64,000 bases of DNA from JABMQB01 sp963666575. Lineage in GTDB: Bacteria > Bacteroidota > Bacteroidia > Bacteroidales > Prolixibacteraceae. Shown one piece after another: positions 56,086 through 64,000 of this stretch (the stretch's first letter is position 1; each line of letters opens with the position of its first letter). The DNA lies in NCBI GenBank assembly GCA_963666575.2, contig CAXXYG010000016.1, positions 372,001-436,000 on the forward strand, in the 5' to 3' direction. The notes beneath the pieces are model-generated. The model saw nothing but the letters and a program-made list of their open reading frames with translations. It did no database searches and was not told the DNA's origin. Position numbers and translations under genes: made by a program.

Positions 56086-56093
56086 CAAATTTA
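56086..56093 (-). promoter_or_regulatory. Candidate -7 box of the corrinoid operon
   Basis: Reads TAAATTTG on the minus strand, 21 nt before ATG 56064. No -33 TTG at the right distance, consistent with activation by the divergent AraC protein. Confidence 0.4.
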
Positions 56094-56175
56094 TTGTCAA
56101 TTAAATGAATAAAAAATAGTGTTTTTTATTAAAAAGATGGAAAATATTACTTAATTGCAATTTTATATATGGTAA

Positions 56176-57039
56176 ATGATTATCAAAAAAAGGTTTATAA
56201 AATTGCCCTCATATGTAATTGAAGCTCAAAAAGCTGATCCACTCACCTGTGGCCTTTATTTTTGTGAAATGGAGGAATTACTAATAAGTAAAAACGAGAC
56301 CTGGGAAAATAAAGAATTTCTTGATAACCATTTGTTAATTTTTTGTACTAAAGGAGATTGTCGAATTAGTATTGCTGAAGATGAGGTGTTTATGAGACAG
56401 GACCAGTTTTGTATTATTCCTCAGGATTTTCAGTTTAAAGTAGTGATTGGGAATACTGACCCTACGGTTTTTTTAACTTGCCAGTTTAATGGTTCTAAAA
56501 GCAAAATACTTGAGCAGGAGTTTACTGTAGTCCGCGATTTAATGCCTTCAATAAATAACAGGGTGGCAAACCGGCGGATGTTATTTGATGAAATTTTTAA
56601 TAACTCATCGCGAGGTTATTTGAATGCAAATATGTATTACATAAATTTTACGTTTGCCCATTTGTTGGCAACATTTGTATTTGCATCAAAAAATAGTGAC
56701 GATATATTGGTTGAAGAAAATCCGGTGATTCAAAAGACCATTCGTTTTATGGAGCAAAATGTTGATAAAAAGCTTACGTTAAAAGAGGTTGCTGATGAAG
56801 TGGGTTATTCCATCACTTATTTGTCTACTCTATTTAAGCGAGAAACCAATTATAGCCCCATCAGTTATTTTTCACATTTAAAAATTATCAAATCGTGTGA
56901 ATACCTCGATCAAACCAAATTAAAGATTAAACAAATTGCTTTTATGTTGGGTTATTCAGATCCTTATTATTTTTCAAAAGACTTTCAGAAAAAAATGGGT
57001 GTTTCACCCCGTAATTACCGCAAAAGAATAAGGAATTAG
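56176..57039 (+). CDS. AraC-family transcriptional regulator
   Basis: A 287-residue regulator: N-terminal cupin-like ligand domain (about 20-150) and two C-terminal helix-turn-helices (about 185-285): LTLKEVADEVGYSITYLSTLFKR-type first HTH and IKQIAFMLGYSDPYYFSKDF-type second, ending MGVSPRNYRKR. It is divergently transcribed from the corrinoid operon with a 111-bp shared region, so it very likely controls that operon in response to its substrate. The ligand is unknown. Confidence 0.88.
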   Translation: MIIKKRFIKLPSYVIEAQKADPLTCGLYFCEMEELLISKNETWENKEFLDNHLLIFCTKGDCRISIAEDEVFMRQDQFCIIPQDFQFKVVIGNTDPTVFLTCQFNGSKSKILEQEFTVVRDLMPSINNRVANRRMLFDEIFNNSSRGYLNANMYYINFTFAHLLATFVFASKNSDDILVEENPVIQKTIRFMEQNVDKKLTLKEVADEVGYSITYLSTLFKRETNYSPISYFSHLKIIKSCEYLDQTKLKIKQIAFMLGYSDPYYFSKDFQKKMGVSPRNYRKRIRN

Positions 57040-57196
57040 CCTAGAGTATCGGGATAAAAGGATTTAGTACTCCGTTGCTTGCAGTGATAGAAAATTGATT
57101 TTTAATTTGGCACCTCAACAGCTTTGTTGCAAGCGAATTCAATGAAAAATAATTCCACAATTTTAAAAAAATGTTTTTTAGGGTTTTTTTATAAGT

Positions 57197-57204
57197 TAAC
57201 TTTG
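57197..57204 (+). promoter_or_regulatory. Candidate -7 box of the thioredoxin-like gene
   Basis: TAACTTTG fits TAnnTTTG; 84 nt before the ATG. No -33 element was recognised. Confidence 0.3.
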
Positions 57205-57288
57205 TTGCTTTTTACATAATTAAAGGGTTTCGGGGTATTTCAAAACGTTCTAAAAAAATATTAAAACCTTTATCATAAAACATTAAAA

Positions 57289-57699
57289 ATGAATAGTGTA
57301 CTTTTAATTGCCTTAGGAATATTTACAGTAGTAATAGGATTAATTGTTTTTAACTACCGGAAAATGAAACATGGACCGGAAGTTAAAAAAAGTGATAAAA
57401 TTATTCTATTAAATAAGAAAAACTTTTCCTCTCAAATACGGCAGGGGACCGTTTTGGTTGATTTTTATGCAGCTGAATACGCACCTTGTAAAGCGATGAT
57501 GCCAGTATTAAATGATATTGCGGAATCAAAAACCGATACAGTAAAAATTGCCAAAGTAAATGTGAAGCATCAAAATTATTTAACTACAAAATGTAAAATC
57601 AAAGATTTACCAACTATGATTTTGTATAAAGACGGGAAAGAGGTTAAACGATTTGTTGGAGTAAAAACCAAACGATTTTTACTTAAAGAAATCGGATAA
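57289..57699 (+). CDS. Membrane-anchored thioredoxin-like protein lacking the first active Cys
   Basis: A 136-residue protein with an N-terminal membrane helix (about 4-21) and a thioredoxin fold (about 38-135). The active site usually WCGPC reads EYAPC (residues 63-67), so only the second cysteine (Cys67) remains; the cis-Pro region LPTMILY is present. It could not run a normal dithiol cycle and may act as a chaperone or mixed-disulfide partner. It is convergent with the peroxiredoxin gene. Confidence 0.8.
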   Translation: MNSVLLIALGIFTVVIGLIVFNYRKMKHGPEVKKSDKIILLNKKNFSSQIRQGTVLVDFYAAEYAPCKAMMPVLNDIAESKTDTVKIAKVNVKHQNYLTTKCKIKDLPTMILYKDGKEVKRFVGVKTKRFLLKEIG

Positions 57700-57739
57700 A
57701 AAAAATACCCGGTAGAATTATTTAAAAAACCTACCGGGT
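57698..57739 (-). terminator. Terminator between the thioredoxin-like and peroxiredoxin genes
   Basis: A 9-bp stem ACCCGGTAG (57707-57715) with CTACCGGGT (57731-57739). On the minus strand it is followed by a long T run, so it ends the peroxiredoxin transcript; it may also slow the plus strand. Confidence 0.75.
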
Positions 57740-57763
57740 GGTGTTTAAAAAGGTTCCTATAAT

Positions 57764-58480
57764 TTATTTTTTCAGAATTTTATCTAAAACTTTATCCTTA
57801 TCCAGTTTTTTGGTACAGAAGAACCAATCTTTACAATCGAGGCCTTCTTCTTTTCCATCCATCCGGTCTTTGGCAGTTCCACACGAACCGGCAGGTGAAA
57901 TAATAACATCGTCACCTGGTTGCCAATCGGCTGGAGTAGCTACGTTAAATTCGTCGGCTGCTTGTAAAGCAACTATTACACGGTATAGTTCATCAAAATT
58001 TCTTCCCAGGCTAAGTGGGTAATAAATAACAGCTCGGATAATTCCTTTGGGGTCGATAAAAAATACAGCTCTTACTGCTTTAGTAGAAGACTCATTGGGC
58101 TGAAGCATACCATATTTTGTGGCGACATTCATGGTAATATCTTCAATTAATGGGAAATTAACTTCCACATTTTTCATGCCTTTGTACTCAATTTTTTCTT
58201 TAATAGTACGTAACCACGCAATGTGGCTGTATAAACCATCAATTGATAAACCAACCAGTTTACAATTTGCTTTGGCAAATTTTTCTTCCATGGTAGCGAA
58301 AGTCATAAACTCCGATGTACAAACAGGGGTAAAATCGGCAGGGTGGCTAAAAAGAATAACCCAATCGCCTTTATAATCCGAAGGGAAATTGATATTTCCC
58401 TGAGTGGTTACTGCAGTAAATTCAGGAGCCGGATCTCCAATGCGAGGCATTGATACTACTTTTTCTTCAGTTGTTTCCAT
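57764..58480 (-). CDS. Peroxiredoxin, Prx6-type with C-terminal cysteines
   Basis: A 238-residue thiol peroxidase that reduces hydrogen and organic peroxides. Peroxidatic Cys54 in SHPADFTPVCTSE; the Arg and Thr of the active site are in place. C-terminal dimer domain with extra cysteines (DCKDWFFC, near 215-222), as in archaeal-type Prx6 that form disulfides during catalysis. It lies alone, convergent with the thioredoxin-like gene, which might be a redox neighbour. Confidence 0.92.
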   Translation of the reverse strand: METTEEKVVSMPRIGDPAPEFTAVTTQGNINFPSDYKGDWVILFSHPADFTPVCTSEFMTFATMEEKFAKANCKLVGLSIDGLYSHIAWLRTIKEKIEYKGMKNVEVNFPLIEDITMNVATKYGMLQPNESSTKAVRAVFFIDPKGIIRAVIYYPLSLGRNFDELYRVIVALQAADEFNVATPADWQPGDDVIISPAGSCGTAKDRMDGKEEGLDCKDWFFCTKKLDKDKVLDKILKK

Positions 58481-58737
58481 TTTTTTATTTTTATGGTTAA
58501 ATAAATTATTTATTAATACGTGTTTTTTTGATGTGATGTTTAAATACTATTGCTAAAAATGTAATTGTTATAGTGTTCTGTCATTCAGCGGCATAAGGCA
58601 AAAATTATTATTATAATATTAAAAATAACGAAAATTTATTTAATCGAACAATGTTTTTTATTAAACATATGATTGATAAAAAAGTTTATTCAGTATAAAT
58701 GTTTTTTTAGATTATTTGAAAGATTAATGTTAGGCGA

Positions 58738-59079
58738 TTATTTTTTTTTGCTCTTATTTGCTTTGGGATTATATTCTAAACACCTGTTGACCCATTTTTC
58801 AAGGTCTTCGTCCATATCTGTTCCTTCGGGTTCAACATATAAAAAACCTTTCATAGGGCGGTGTGTAAAATCCATAGGCCGGCACCCTGGTTCCAATAAA
58901 AACTGTTCCTGATTTTCAGGGTCAATTCGTGTCATTAAATTGTTTTTTATTATACCGACACACATTTTATTGTTTACCATTAATGAAAGCCCTCCAAACA
59001 TTTTTTTCTCTTCAAAAAAAATATGTTTTTCTTTTAAAATATTCTTTAATCGGTCGGCTAAAAGTTCATCATATGCCAT
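58738..59079 (-). CDS. TfoX/Sxy N-terminal domain protein
   Basis: A 113-residue protein of the TfoX N-terminal family: DRLKNILKEKHIFFEEKKMFGGLSLMVNNKM is the signature region, followed by MTRIDPENQ. Only the N-terminal domain is present. Despite the name these short proteins are not shown to be competence regulators. It lies 18 bp after the SDR gene on the same strand, so likely co-transcribed. Confidence 0.82.
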   Translation of the reverse strand: MAYDELLADRLKNILKEKHIFFEEKKMFGGLSLMVNNKMCVGIIKNNLMTRIDPENQEQFLLEPGCRPMDFTHRPMKGFLYVEPEGTDMDEDLEKWVNRCLEYNPKANKSKKK

Positions 59080-59097
59080 GGTATAATATATTATAGT

Positions 59098-60537
59098 TTA
59101 ATGTTTTGGTATAAAACGCTCAACATTACGAATCATTCGTTTAAAAAGAATAAAATGAAAAGGTAATAACAGGTACCAATACGTGCGCCCCAATATTCCT
59201 TTGGGCCTGAAAGTGGCTGTTTGAATCAGAAAATTATTTGAAGAAATTTTAAATTCGAGCCAGGCTTCACCAGGGAGAATCATTTCGGCAAAAAGTAATA
59301 ATCGTTTTTGATTTTTATCAGCATAAATTACCCGCCAGAAGTCAAGAGAGTCACCGGCCTCAACATTATTAAGGTTTGTTTTTCCACGGCGTAGCCCAAC
59401 ACCTCCGGCAAGCCTATCGATAAATCCACGCAAACGCCATAACCAGGTGGCATAGTACCAACCTCTTTCACCTCCAATACTCCAGATATTGTCAAGAACT
59501 TGGTCAGGTTTGTTCTTGATTTTTATTTTTTTCCGGTCGAAATAGCAGCCATAAGTTGGTACTTCAACTAACGAACCTATATGTAAATCGGTATGCCCGG
59601 CTACCATAGCATCTTTCCAGCTCGATAAAACCATGTTTTGGGCAATTCTTTTAAAAGCTCTCTGAATAGAAGTTTTGTAATCAAATAATTCCAAGGGAAT
59701 TAATTTATGAATGTTATTATTTTGACACACAACTTCGACTTTCATACTGTTAACCAGGTTAACAGCCAGGAAAAAGGAGGTAGAAGTAACAAAATAAAGC
59801 CAATACGACGAAAGTTTTGGAGTCATAATAGGTAAGGTGAAAATAAAACGTTTTATTTCTCTGACTTCGGCATATTGCAGTAACATTTGTTTGTAGGTTA
59901 ATATTTCGGGGCCTCCTATATCAAATGATTGGTTGAGGCATTCATTTTTAAGCAGAACACCAATTAAATAATCAATTACATTTCGAATGGCGATGGGTTG
60001 ACATTTGGTATTCAGCCATTTTGGGGTAATCATAATTGGCAATTTTTCAACCAGGTCGCGGATAATTTCGAACGAGGCACTGCCAGAACCTACAATAATT
60101 CCAGCCCGTAGAGTTGTTATCGGAATTTTGGATTTAGAAAGTATCGTTTCAACATTTAAACGCGATGATAAATGTTGGCTTAAGTTTTCTGAATGGCTAA
60201 TTCCGCTTAAATAAACAATTTGTTTGACGGAAGTGGGAGCAATCAGTTCTAAGAATTTTTTGGCCGCCTGCGTTTCTAATTTATTAAAATTGTTGATTGA
60301 AGTGTCGAGTGAGTGTATTAAATAATAAGCAACATCGATGGATGGTGGTAGTGTTTTGAATAAATTTTCATTCAGAAAATCAACTTCAATAACTGATAGA
60401 AGGCTGGAATTATATTTTTTATGTTCAAACCGGCGTTTGTCTCTAACAACAGCAATAACCTCATGTCCGTTTGAGAGTAAAAGAGGTAATAAACGTTTGC
60501 CGATATATCCATTGGCCCCAGTTAATAAAATCCGCAT
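59098..60537 (-). CDS. SDR-family NAD(P)-binding protein with DUF2867 domain
   Basis: A 479-residue protein. N-terminal extended-SDR-like Rossmann domain (about 1-290): ILLTGANGYIGKRLLPLL for cofactor binding and VAYYLIHSLD. The catalytic YxxxK is not evident, as in atypical SDRs. C-terminal DUF2867 domain (about 320-475; GGERGWYYATWLWRLRG, AEMILPGEAWLEF). A StAR-like lipid-binding fold has been suggested for such domains; the substrate is unknown. Upstream 60538-60842 is a noncoding gap shared with the LytS gene. Confidence 0.85.
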   Translation of the reverse strand: MRILLTGANGYIGKRLLPLLLSNGHEVIAVVRDKRRFEHKKYNSSLLSVIEVDFLNENLFKTLPPSIDVAYYLIHSLDTSINNFNKLETQAAKKFLELIAPTSVKQIVYLSGISHSENLSQHLSSRLNVETILSKSKIPITTLRAGIIVGSGSASFEIIRDLVEKLPIMITPKWLNTKCQPIAIRNVIDYLIGVLLKNECLNQSFDIGGPEILTYKQMLLQYAEVREIKRFIFTLPIMTPKLSSYWLYFVTSTSFFLAVNLVNSMKVEVVCQNNNIHKLIPLELFDYKTSIQRAFKRIAQNMVLSSWKDAMVAGHTDLHIGSLVEVPTYGCYFDRKKIKIKNKPDQVLDNIWSIGGERGWYYATWLWRLRGFIDRLAGGVGLRRGKTNLNNVEAGDSLDFWRVIYADKNQKRLLLFAEMILPGEAWLEFKISSNNFLIQTATFRPKGILGRTYWYLLLPFHFILFKRMIRNVERFIPKH

Positions 60538-60842
60538 CGATGTAGTTTTTATGTCTTTGTAATATAAACAAACATTTTTTGATTTCTGTTCAGTGGTTTG
60601 ATTTTCCGGTTTAAAACCTAAAAATGCCTGTTCTGCAATAAAAACTTTGTAGAAACTAACTCTTTCCCGAATTTTGATTTACATCCACTGAGTGGAGAAT
60701 AAACCAAAAGATTGGTGTTTTAAAAATTGCCTCAAAGCCAGTAATTGAATTGAATGATGTAAAATTTTTGTAAACAGTAAATTATAAACAATATTATTTT
60801 TAATTTCAGGATATTATAATCTGTCTGATCAATGGAAATTGT
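60538..60842. other. Divergent intergenic region
   Basis: 305 bp without a supported gene between the SDR gene and the LytS-type kinase. It must hold two promoters, but I found no clean TTTG-N19-TAnnTTTG pair and no RNA structure. Confidence 0.4.
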
Positions 60843-61886
60843 ATGAATAAAGAAAGAATAAAGAAAAAACTTAAATCAAAAATCCTTTGGCATTTAAAGA
60901 TTATTCTTGGCGCATTGGTTATATCAGTGATTTTCAGTTTTGTCTTAAAGGGGACATTTTTTCATCAGGATTTTTTGAGTATGCTAATTCCAACATTTTT
61001 GCAACTCGAAATATTTATCTGGCTTGGAATGAAGTTTTTTGAGAATTTAAAGGCAAGCGACCCTACTTTTAAAAAACAGATCGTTTTACGGCTACTCTTT
61101 TTTTATACAACGGTGTTAGTAATTGCGGGATCGGTTTATTTAATAGTTTTTGCAATAAATTATGTTTCAAAGAATGATGATTGGCACAATTTTATTCCTG
61201 ATTTGTTTAATATTGAAATAAAAGGTTTTGCTATTGGAACAATAATCGGTTTTACAATTGGTGCTTTGTTTTTCTTTTATATGCAATGGGACGATGCCCT
61301 TAAGCGGGAACAAAAATTAAAAGAAGAAAAATTGATTTCGCAATACCAAACATTAAAAAGCCAGGTAAATCCTCATTTTTTGTTTAATACATTAAACACA
61401 CTTTCGACTTTGGTATACAAAAGCCCGGAAGTTTCGGAACAGTTTATTCAAAAATTTGCATCGATTTACCGGTATATTTTAGATAAAAACAATGAAGATT
61501 TGGTGACATTGGAGGAGGAATTAAAATTTGTGACTGATTATTTTTATTTGCAGAAATTCCGTGATGAGGAAAAAATTGAACTTGAGGTAAATGTAGTACC
61601 GCAAAAGGGAGATCAAATTCTGCCTGTTTCAATTCAATTATTAGTTGAGAATGCATTAAAACATAATGCAGCCACCCGCAAACAACCACTGCTGATTAGT
61701 ATAGGAATTGAAGAGGATTATATTGTTGTAAAAAATAGTATTCAGCAGAAATCAAAATTGGAAGAATCTTCGAAAACAGGTTTAAAAAATTTGAGTGAAC
61801 GCTGCCGTCTGGTCTTAAATAGAGAAATTGAGGTAACTCAAGATCAAAAAGAATTTATTGTAAAAGTACCAATAAAACGAGGCTAA
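60843..61886 (+). CDS. LytS/YehU-type sensor histidine kinase
   Basis: A 347-residue membrane kinase with four predicted helices (about 17-37, 45-65, 82-105, 127-147). A His_kinase domain follows with phospho-acceptor His178 in QVNPHFLFNTLNTL, then a HATPase domain with VQLLVENALKHN-like N box (IQLLVENALKHN) and GLKNLSERC. No separate sensor domain, so it may sense through the membrane. 1 bp before the LytTR regulator gene; a classical two-gene operon. Confidence 0.9.
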   Translation: MNKERIKKKLKSKILWHLKIILGALVISVIFSFVLKGTFFHQDFLSMLIPTFLQLEIFIWLGMKFFENLKASDPTFKKQIVLRLLFFYTTVLVIAGSVYLIVFAINYVSKNDDWHNFIPDLFNIEIKGFAIGTIIGFTIGALFFFYMQWDDALKREQKLKEEKLISQYQTLKSQVNPHFLFNTLNTLSTLVYKSPEVSEQFIQKFASIYRYILDKNNEDLVTLEEELKFVTDYFYLQKFRDEEKIELEVNVVPQKGDQILPVSIQLLVENALKHNAATRKQPLLISIGIEEDYIVVKNSIQQKSKLEESSKTGLKNLSERCRLVLNREIEVTQDQKEFIVKVPIKRG

Positions 61887-61887
61887 A

Positions 61888-62637
61888 ATGAATGTAGTTA
61901 TTATTGAAGATGAAAAACCTGCTGCCGAAAAATTGTTTCGGTTAATTCATGAGGTCCGGCCCGATGTTACCGTTACTAAGCAATTGGAATCGGTAGAGGA
62001 AAGTATTAACTGGTTTATGTCCAATAGTCCTCCCGGCCTGGTGTTTATGGATATTCAATTGGACGACGGTATTTGTTTCGAAATATTTGAGTCGGTAAAA
62101 CTTGAGGTCCCCATAATTTTTACGACAGCATACGATGAATATGCCATAAAAGCTTTTAAAGTAAACAGTGTTGATTACCTTTTAAAACCCATTGAAAAAG
62201 ATGCATTGGCTGGTGCATTTGTAAAATTTCAAAAAACTTTTGGGCAAACCGGCTCGCTAACACAAATTGAACAGGTAATTGGGCAATTGTCGAAAAAATA
62301 CAAAGAACGTTTTTTTATAAAAGTGGGAAGCCATTACCGTTCGGTTGCAGTAAACGATATATTATGTTTTTATGTTGAGGGAAGGGCAACTTTTGTTAAA
62401 ACAGTAGGAGGAAAAAATTACAGCCTCGATTATTCTCTTGGCCAACTTCAGGAAAAAATAAATCCCGAATTGTTTTTTCGGATCAACCGCAATTATTTGG
62501 TAAACATGAATACAATAACCGATATTGTTAGTTATTCAACCAGCCGGATGAAAATAAAGCTCATAAATTTTGAGAACGACGATTTAATTATTAGCCGCGA
62601 TAAAGTATCTGATTTTAAAAAATGGATGGACCGTTAA
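61888..62637 (+). CDS. LytTR-family response regulator
   Basis: A 249-residue regulator: receiver domain (about 1-120; IIEDEKPA, phospho-acceptor Asp55 in LVFMDIQLDDG, FTTAYDEYAIKAF, YLLKPI) and LytTR DNA-binding domain (about 145-249; VNDILCFYVEGRATFVKT, FFRINRNYLVNM). Partner of the kinase directly upstream. Targets are unknown. Confidence 0.92.
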   Translation: MNVVIIEDEKPAAEKLFRLIHEVRPDVTVTKQLESVEESINWFMSNSPPGLVFMDIQLDDGICFEIFESVKLEVPIIFTTAYDEYAIKAFKVNSVDYLLKPIEKDALAGAFVKFQKTFGQTGSLTQIEQVIGQLSKKYKERFFIKVGSHYRSVAVNDILCFYVEGRATFVKTVGGKNYSLDYSLGQLQEKINPELFFRINRNYLVNMNTITDIVSYSTSRMKIKLINFENDDLIISRDKVSDFKKWMDR

Positions 62638-62671
62638 TTGGTGATTACAATCCTGATTGGAACATAAAAAA

Positions 62672-62700
62672 GCCAGAGAAAATATATTCTCCGGCCTTTA
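62672..62700 (+). terminator. Terminator of the LytS/LytTR operon
   Basis: GCC-A-GAGAA pairs with TTCTC-C-GGC (one mismatch) around AATATA, followed by a T-rich stretch; 35 bp after the regulator stop. Confidence 0.55.
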
Positions 62701-62722
62701 CTTCCCCTAACTAATCATCACC

Positions 62723-64000
62723 TTAATTAACAACAATTTTTTTCGTACGAACTGTTTTCTCCAGGTATATTTTTATAAAATAGATACCCGGAGAATAATC
62801 AGCAATATTTATATGCGTTTGGTGTAAATTTTTATATTTCTGAATTAAAATTGTTTTTCCAGACAATGAATGTATATGAATTTTCGAGAATGGGTTTTTT
62901 GAATCAATTGTAATCTGAGCGTTTGCTGGATTTGGGTAAACAGAAAGTATATTTTCTGGTTGTTCCGAAATTTGAATATCAGTGGCGATATCGGGTTTTT
63001 CAAATTGGCGTGTTGAATATAGCTGGTATTCGCCGGGAGACAATATAAATGTTTGAGGTAGAGTTTCAACCGATAAGGTTGAATTGGTAAAGTGTTCGAA
63101 CCAGGTTCCCAGCACTGGGAATGTAACCGTGGCTGATTTTTCTTGAGTGCTGAAATTTCCAATAATAAAAACATGGTTGCTTCCTGAGTTTAACCGGTAC
63201 CATTTAATTTCACCACTTAAATCGCTTGCCATTACTTGTGGCGAAAATTCTTCGTACGTTTTTTTCAGCGAATTAAGTTGGGCATAAATCCGAAATAAAT
63301 CGGTTCGGCCGGAGTCGTTTAGGTAATCCCAATGAGGAGGCTTTTCATTGAGGCGTCCACCAAATGCATCAATTGAAAAATCATAACCCCTTTCGCCAAA
63401 TTGCCAAATCATTTTGGGCCCTGGTAAAGGGATCATAAAAACTGCATTTAAGGCCATTCTTTCTAAAGCAATTGGCAGTGTTTTTACCGAATAGTTTGTT
63501 TCAACTTTTCCAAATTGAAGGCATTTATAGGTTAAACGTTCTTCGTCGTGGCTTTCCATATAGGTTACCAAATTTGGTTCGTCCCAATTGCGTTGAGTAA
63601 ATAAACCATTGCTTAAATCTGAATTTGTTGTGTATCCCATAGCGGCTTCACCATAATTGTGATTCATGTTTCCCCATAAAAGGATACCATCATTTGCCAA
63701 AACTGTTTCTTCCGAATTATCAGCCAGGTGTTCAAATATGATAATGGCATTGTTATTTTTTTCCCTGATTTTAGTGGCCATTCTTTTTAAGTTCGCGATA
63801 CGTGCTGCATCGTAAGTACTTCCCCAGCTTGATGGGCCATAGGTTGTGTTCGAAAATCCTTTGGTAAAATCAAATCGAAAACCATCAACCTTGTATTCCA
63901 TTAGCCAAAAAGTATTTATGCTATCGATCAGTTCACGGGTTGCCTCACTTTCGTGGTTAAAATCGTAGCCCCAATGAGCAGCTGTATTTTGAAAATTGTG
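62723..64000 (-). CDS. GH13 alpha-amylase-family enzyme with T9SS tail, 5' part outside window
   Basis: The frame is open to the right edge, so the gene begins beyond 64000; at least 425 residues are visible. GH13 catalytic motifs: VDGFRFDFTKG (nucleophile Asp), IIIFEHLADN (acid/base Glu) and MESHDEERLTY (third Asp-containing region). A beta-sandwich domain C follows. The end has a type-A Por sorting domain: ILSVYPNPANAQITID to GIYFIKI and a basic tail KTVRTKKIVVN. It should be exported by the type IX secretion system and act on alpha-glucans. It is convergent with the LytTR operon. Confidence 0.88.
   Translation of the reverse strand, partial: HNFQNTAAHWGYDFNHESEATRELIDSINTFWLMEYKVDGFRFDFTKGFSNTTYGPSSWGSTYDAARIANLKRMATKIREKNNNAIIIFEHLADNSEETVLANDGILLWGNMNHNYGEAAMGYTTNSDLSNGLFTQRNWDEPNLVTYMESHDEERLTYKCLQFGKVETNYSVKTLPIALERMALNAVFMIPLPGPKMIWQFGERGYDFSIDAFGGRLNEKPPHWDYLNDSGRTDLFRIYAQLNSLKKTYEEFSPQVMASDLSGEIKWYRLNSGSNHVFIIGNFSTQEKSATVTFPVLGTWFEHFTNSTLSVETLPQTFILSPGEYQLYSTRQFEKPDIATDIQISEQPENILSVYPNPANAQITIDSKNPFSKIHIHSLSGKTILIQKYKNLHQTHINIADYSPGIYFIKIYLEKTVRTKKIVVN

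Noticed and set aside
1..64000. CRISPR arrays, tRNA or rRNA genes
   Set aside because: No regularly spaced repeats, tRNA-like T-loop/CCA patterns or rRNA segments were noticed on reading; a dedicated RNA search could still find something small.

Overview
The window is AT-rich DNA from a Bacteroidota chromosome, most likely class Bacteroidia and near the Marinilabiliales. The evidence is the TAnnTTTG-type promoter boxes, lipoproteins with GC-type lipoboxes, a type IX secretion tail, and families largely restricted to that phylum (DUF4175, DUF4292, CarboxypepD_reg, two-component propeller lipoproteins). TTG start codons are frequent. I saw no rRNA, tRNA or CRISPR array.

Layout. 0-5.2 kb (+): the end of a carboxypeptidase-regulatory-like protein, rbfA, a LolE/FtsX-like permease, tdh and rsgA. 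5.2-7.1 kb: an IS1634-family element whose 105-bp target duplication rebuilt the 3' ends of both neighbours. 7-15.4 kb (-): a DUF4175 protein, an RsbW-like ATPase, ybeY, mnmG, apt and uvrC. Three ParB/parS-like sites lie between 2.6 and 9.4 kb. An AT-rich gap with DnaA-box-like words sits at the divergence point (15.4-15.8 kb), so the window may be close to the replication origin.

15.8-22.3 kb: a response regulator, ruvB, a glutaminyl-peptide cyclotransferase, a flippase, rpiB, lutB and an Rrf2 regulator. All are recognisable end to end, but each is broken by single-base, mostly +1, homopolymer indels. No other part of the window shows this, so it looks like a poorly corrected sequence patch rather than real decay. 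A vanZ-like gene and hemW follow, then a 3' remnant of dut. After that come a TPR lipoprotein, a DUF4292 lipoprotein and an EnvC-like protein.

28-35.5 kb: accessory and stress genes (Crp/Fnr regulator, OsmC, YceI, pirin, succinate-semialdehyde dehydrogenase, GH2 glycosidase). 35.5-47.3 kb (-): one uninterrupted run holding the whole pathway from glutamyl-tRNA to protoheme (hemA, C, D, B, L, E, N, G/Y, F, H) with two small membrane proteins. A perfect FNR-type dyad lies just beyond its upstream end.

48-52.4 kb: an amidohydrolase lipoprotein, then two paralogous propeller lipoproteins (the first with an in-frame TGA) and a small barrel-like protein. 52.4-57 kb: an AraC regulator divergent from a four-gene corrinoid methyl-transfer operon: corrinoid protein, UroD-type methyltransferase fused to a thioredoxin-like domain, CobW-like GTPase, and a stand-alone MetH-type activation protein. 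This is the best candidate for an uncharacterised system here. 57-64 kb: a monothiol thioredoxin, a peroxiredoxin, a TfoX-like protein, an SDR/DUF2867 protein, a LytS/LytTR pair, and a GH13 enzyme with a T9SS tail running off the right edge.
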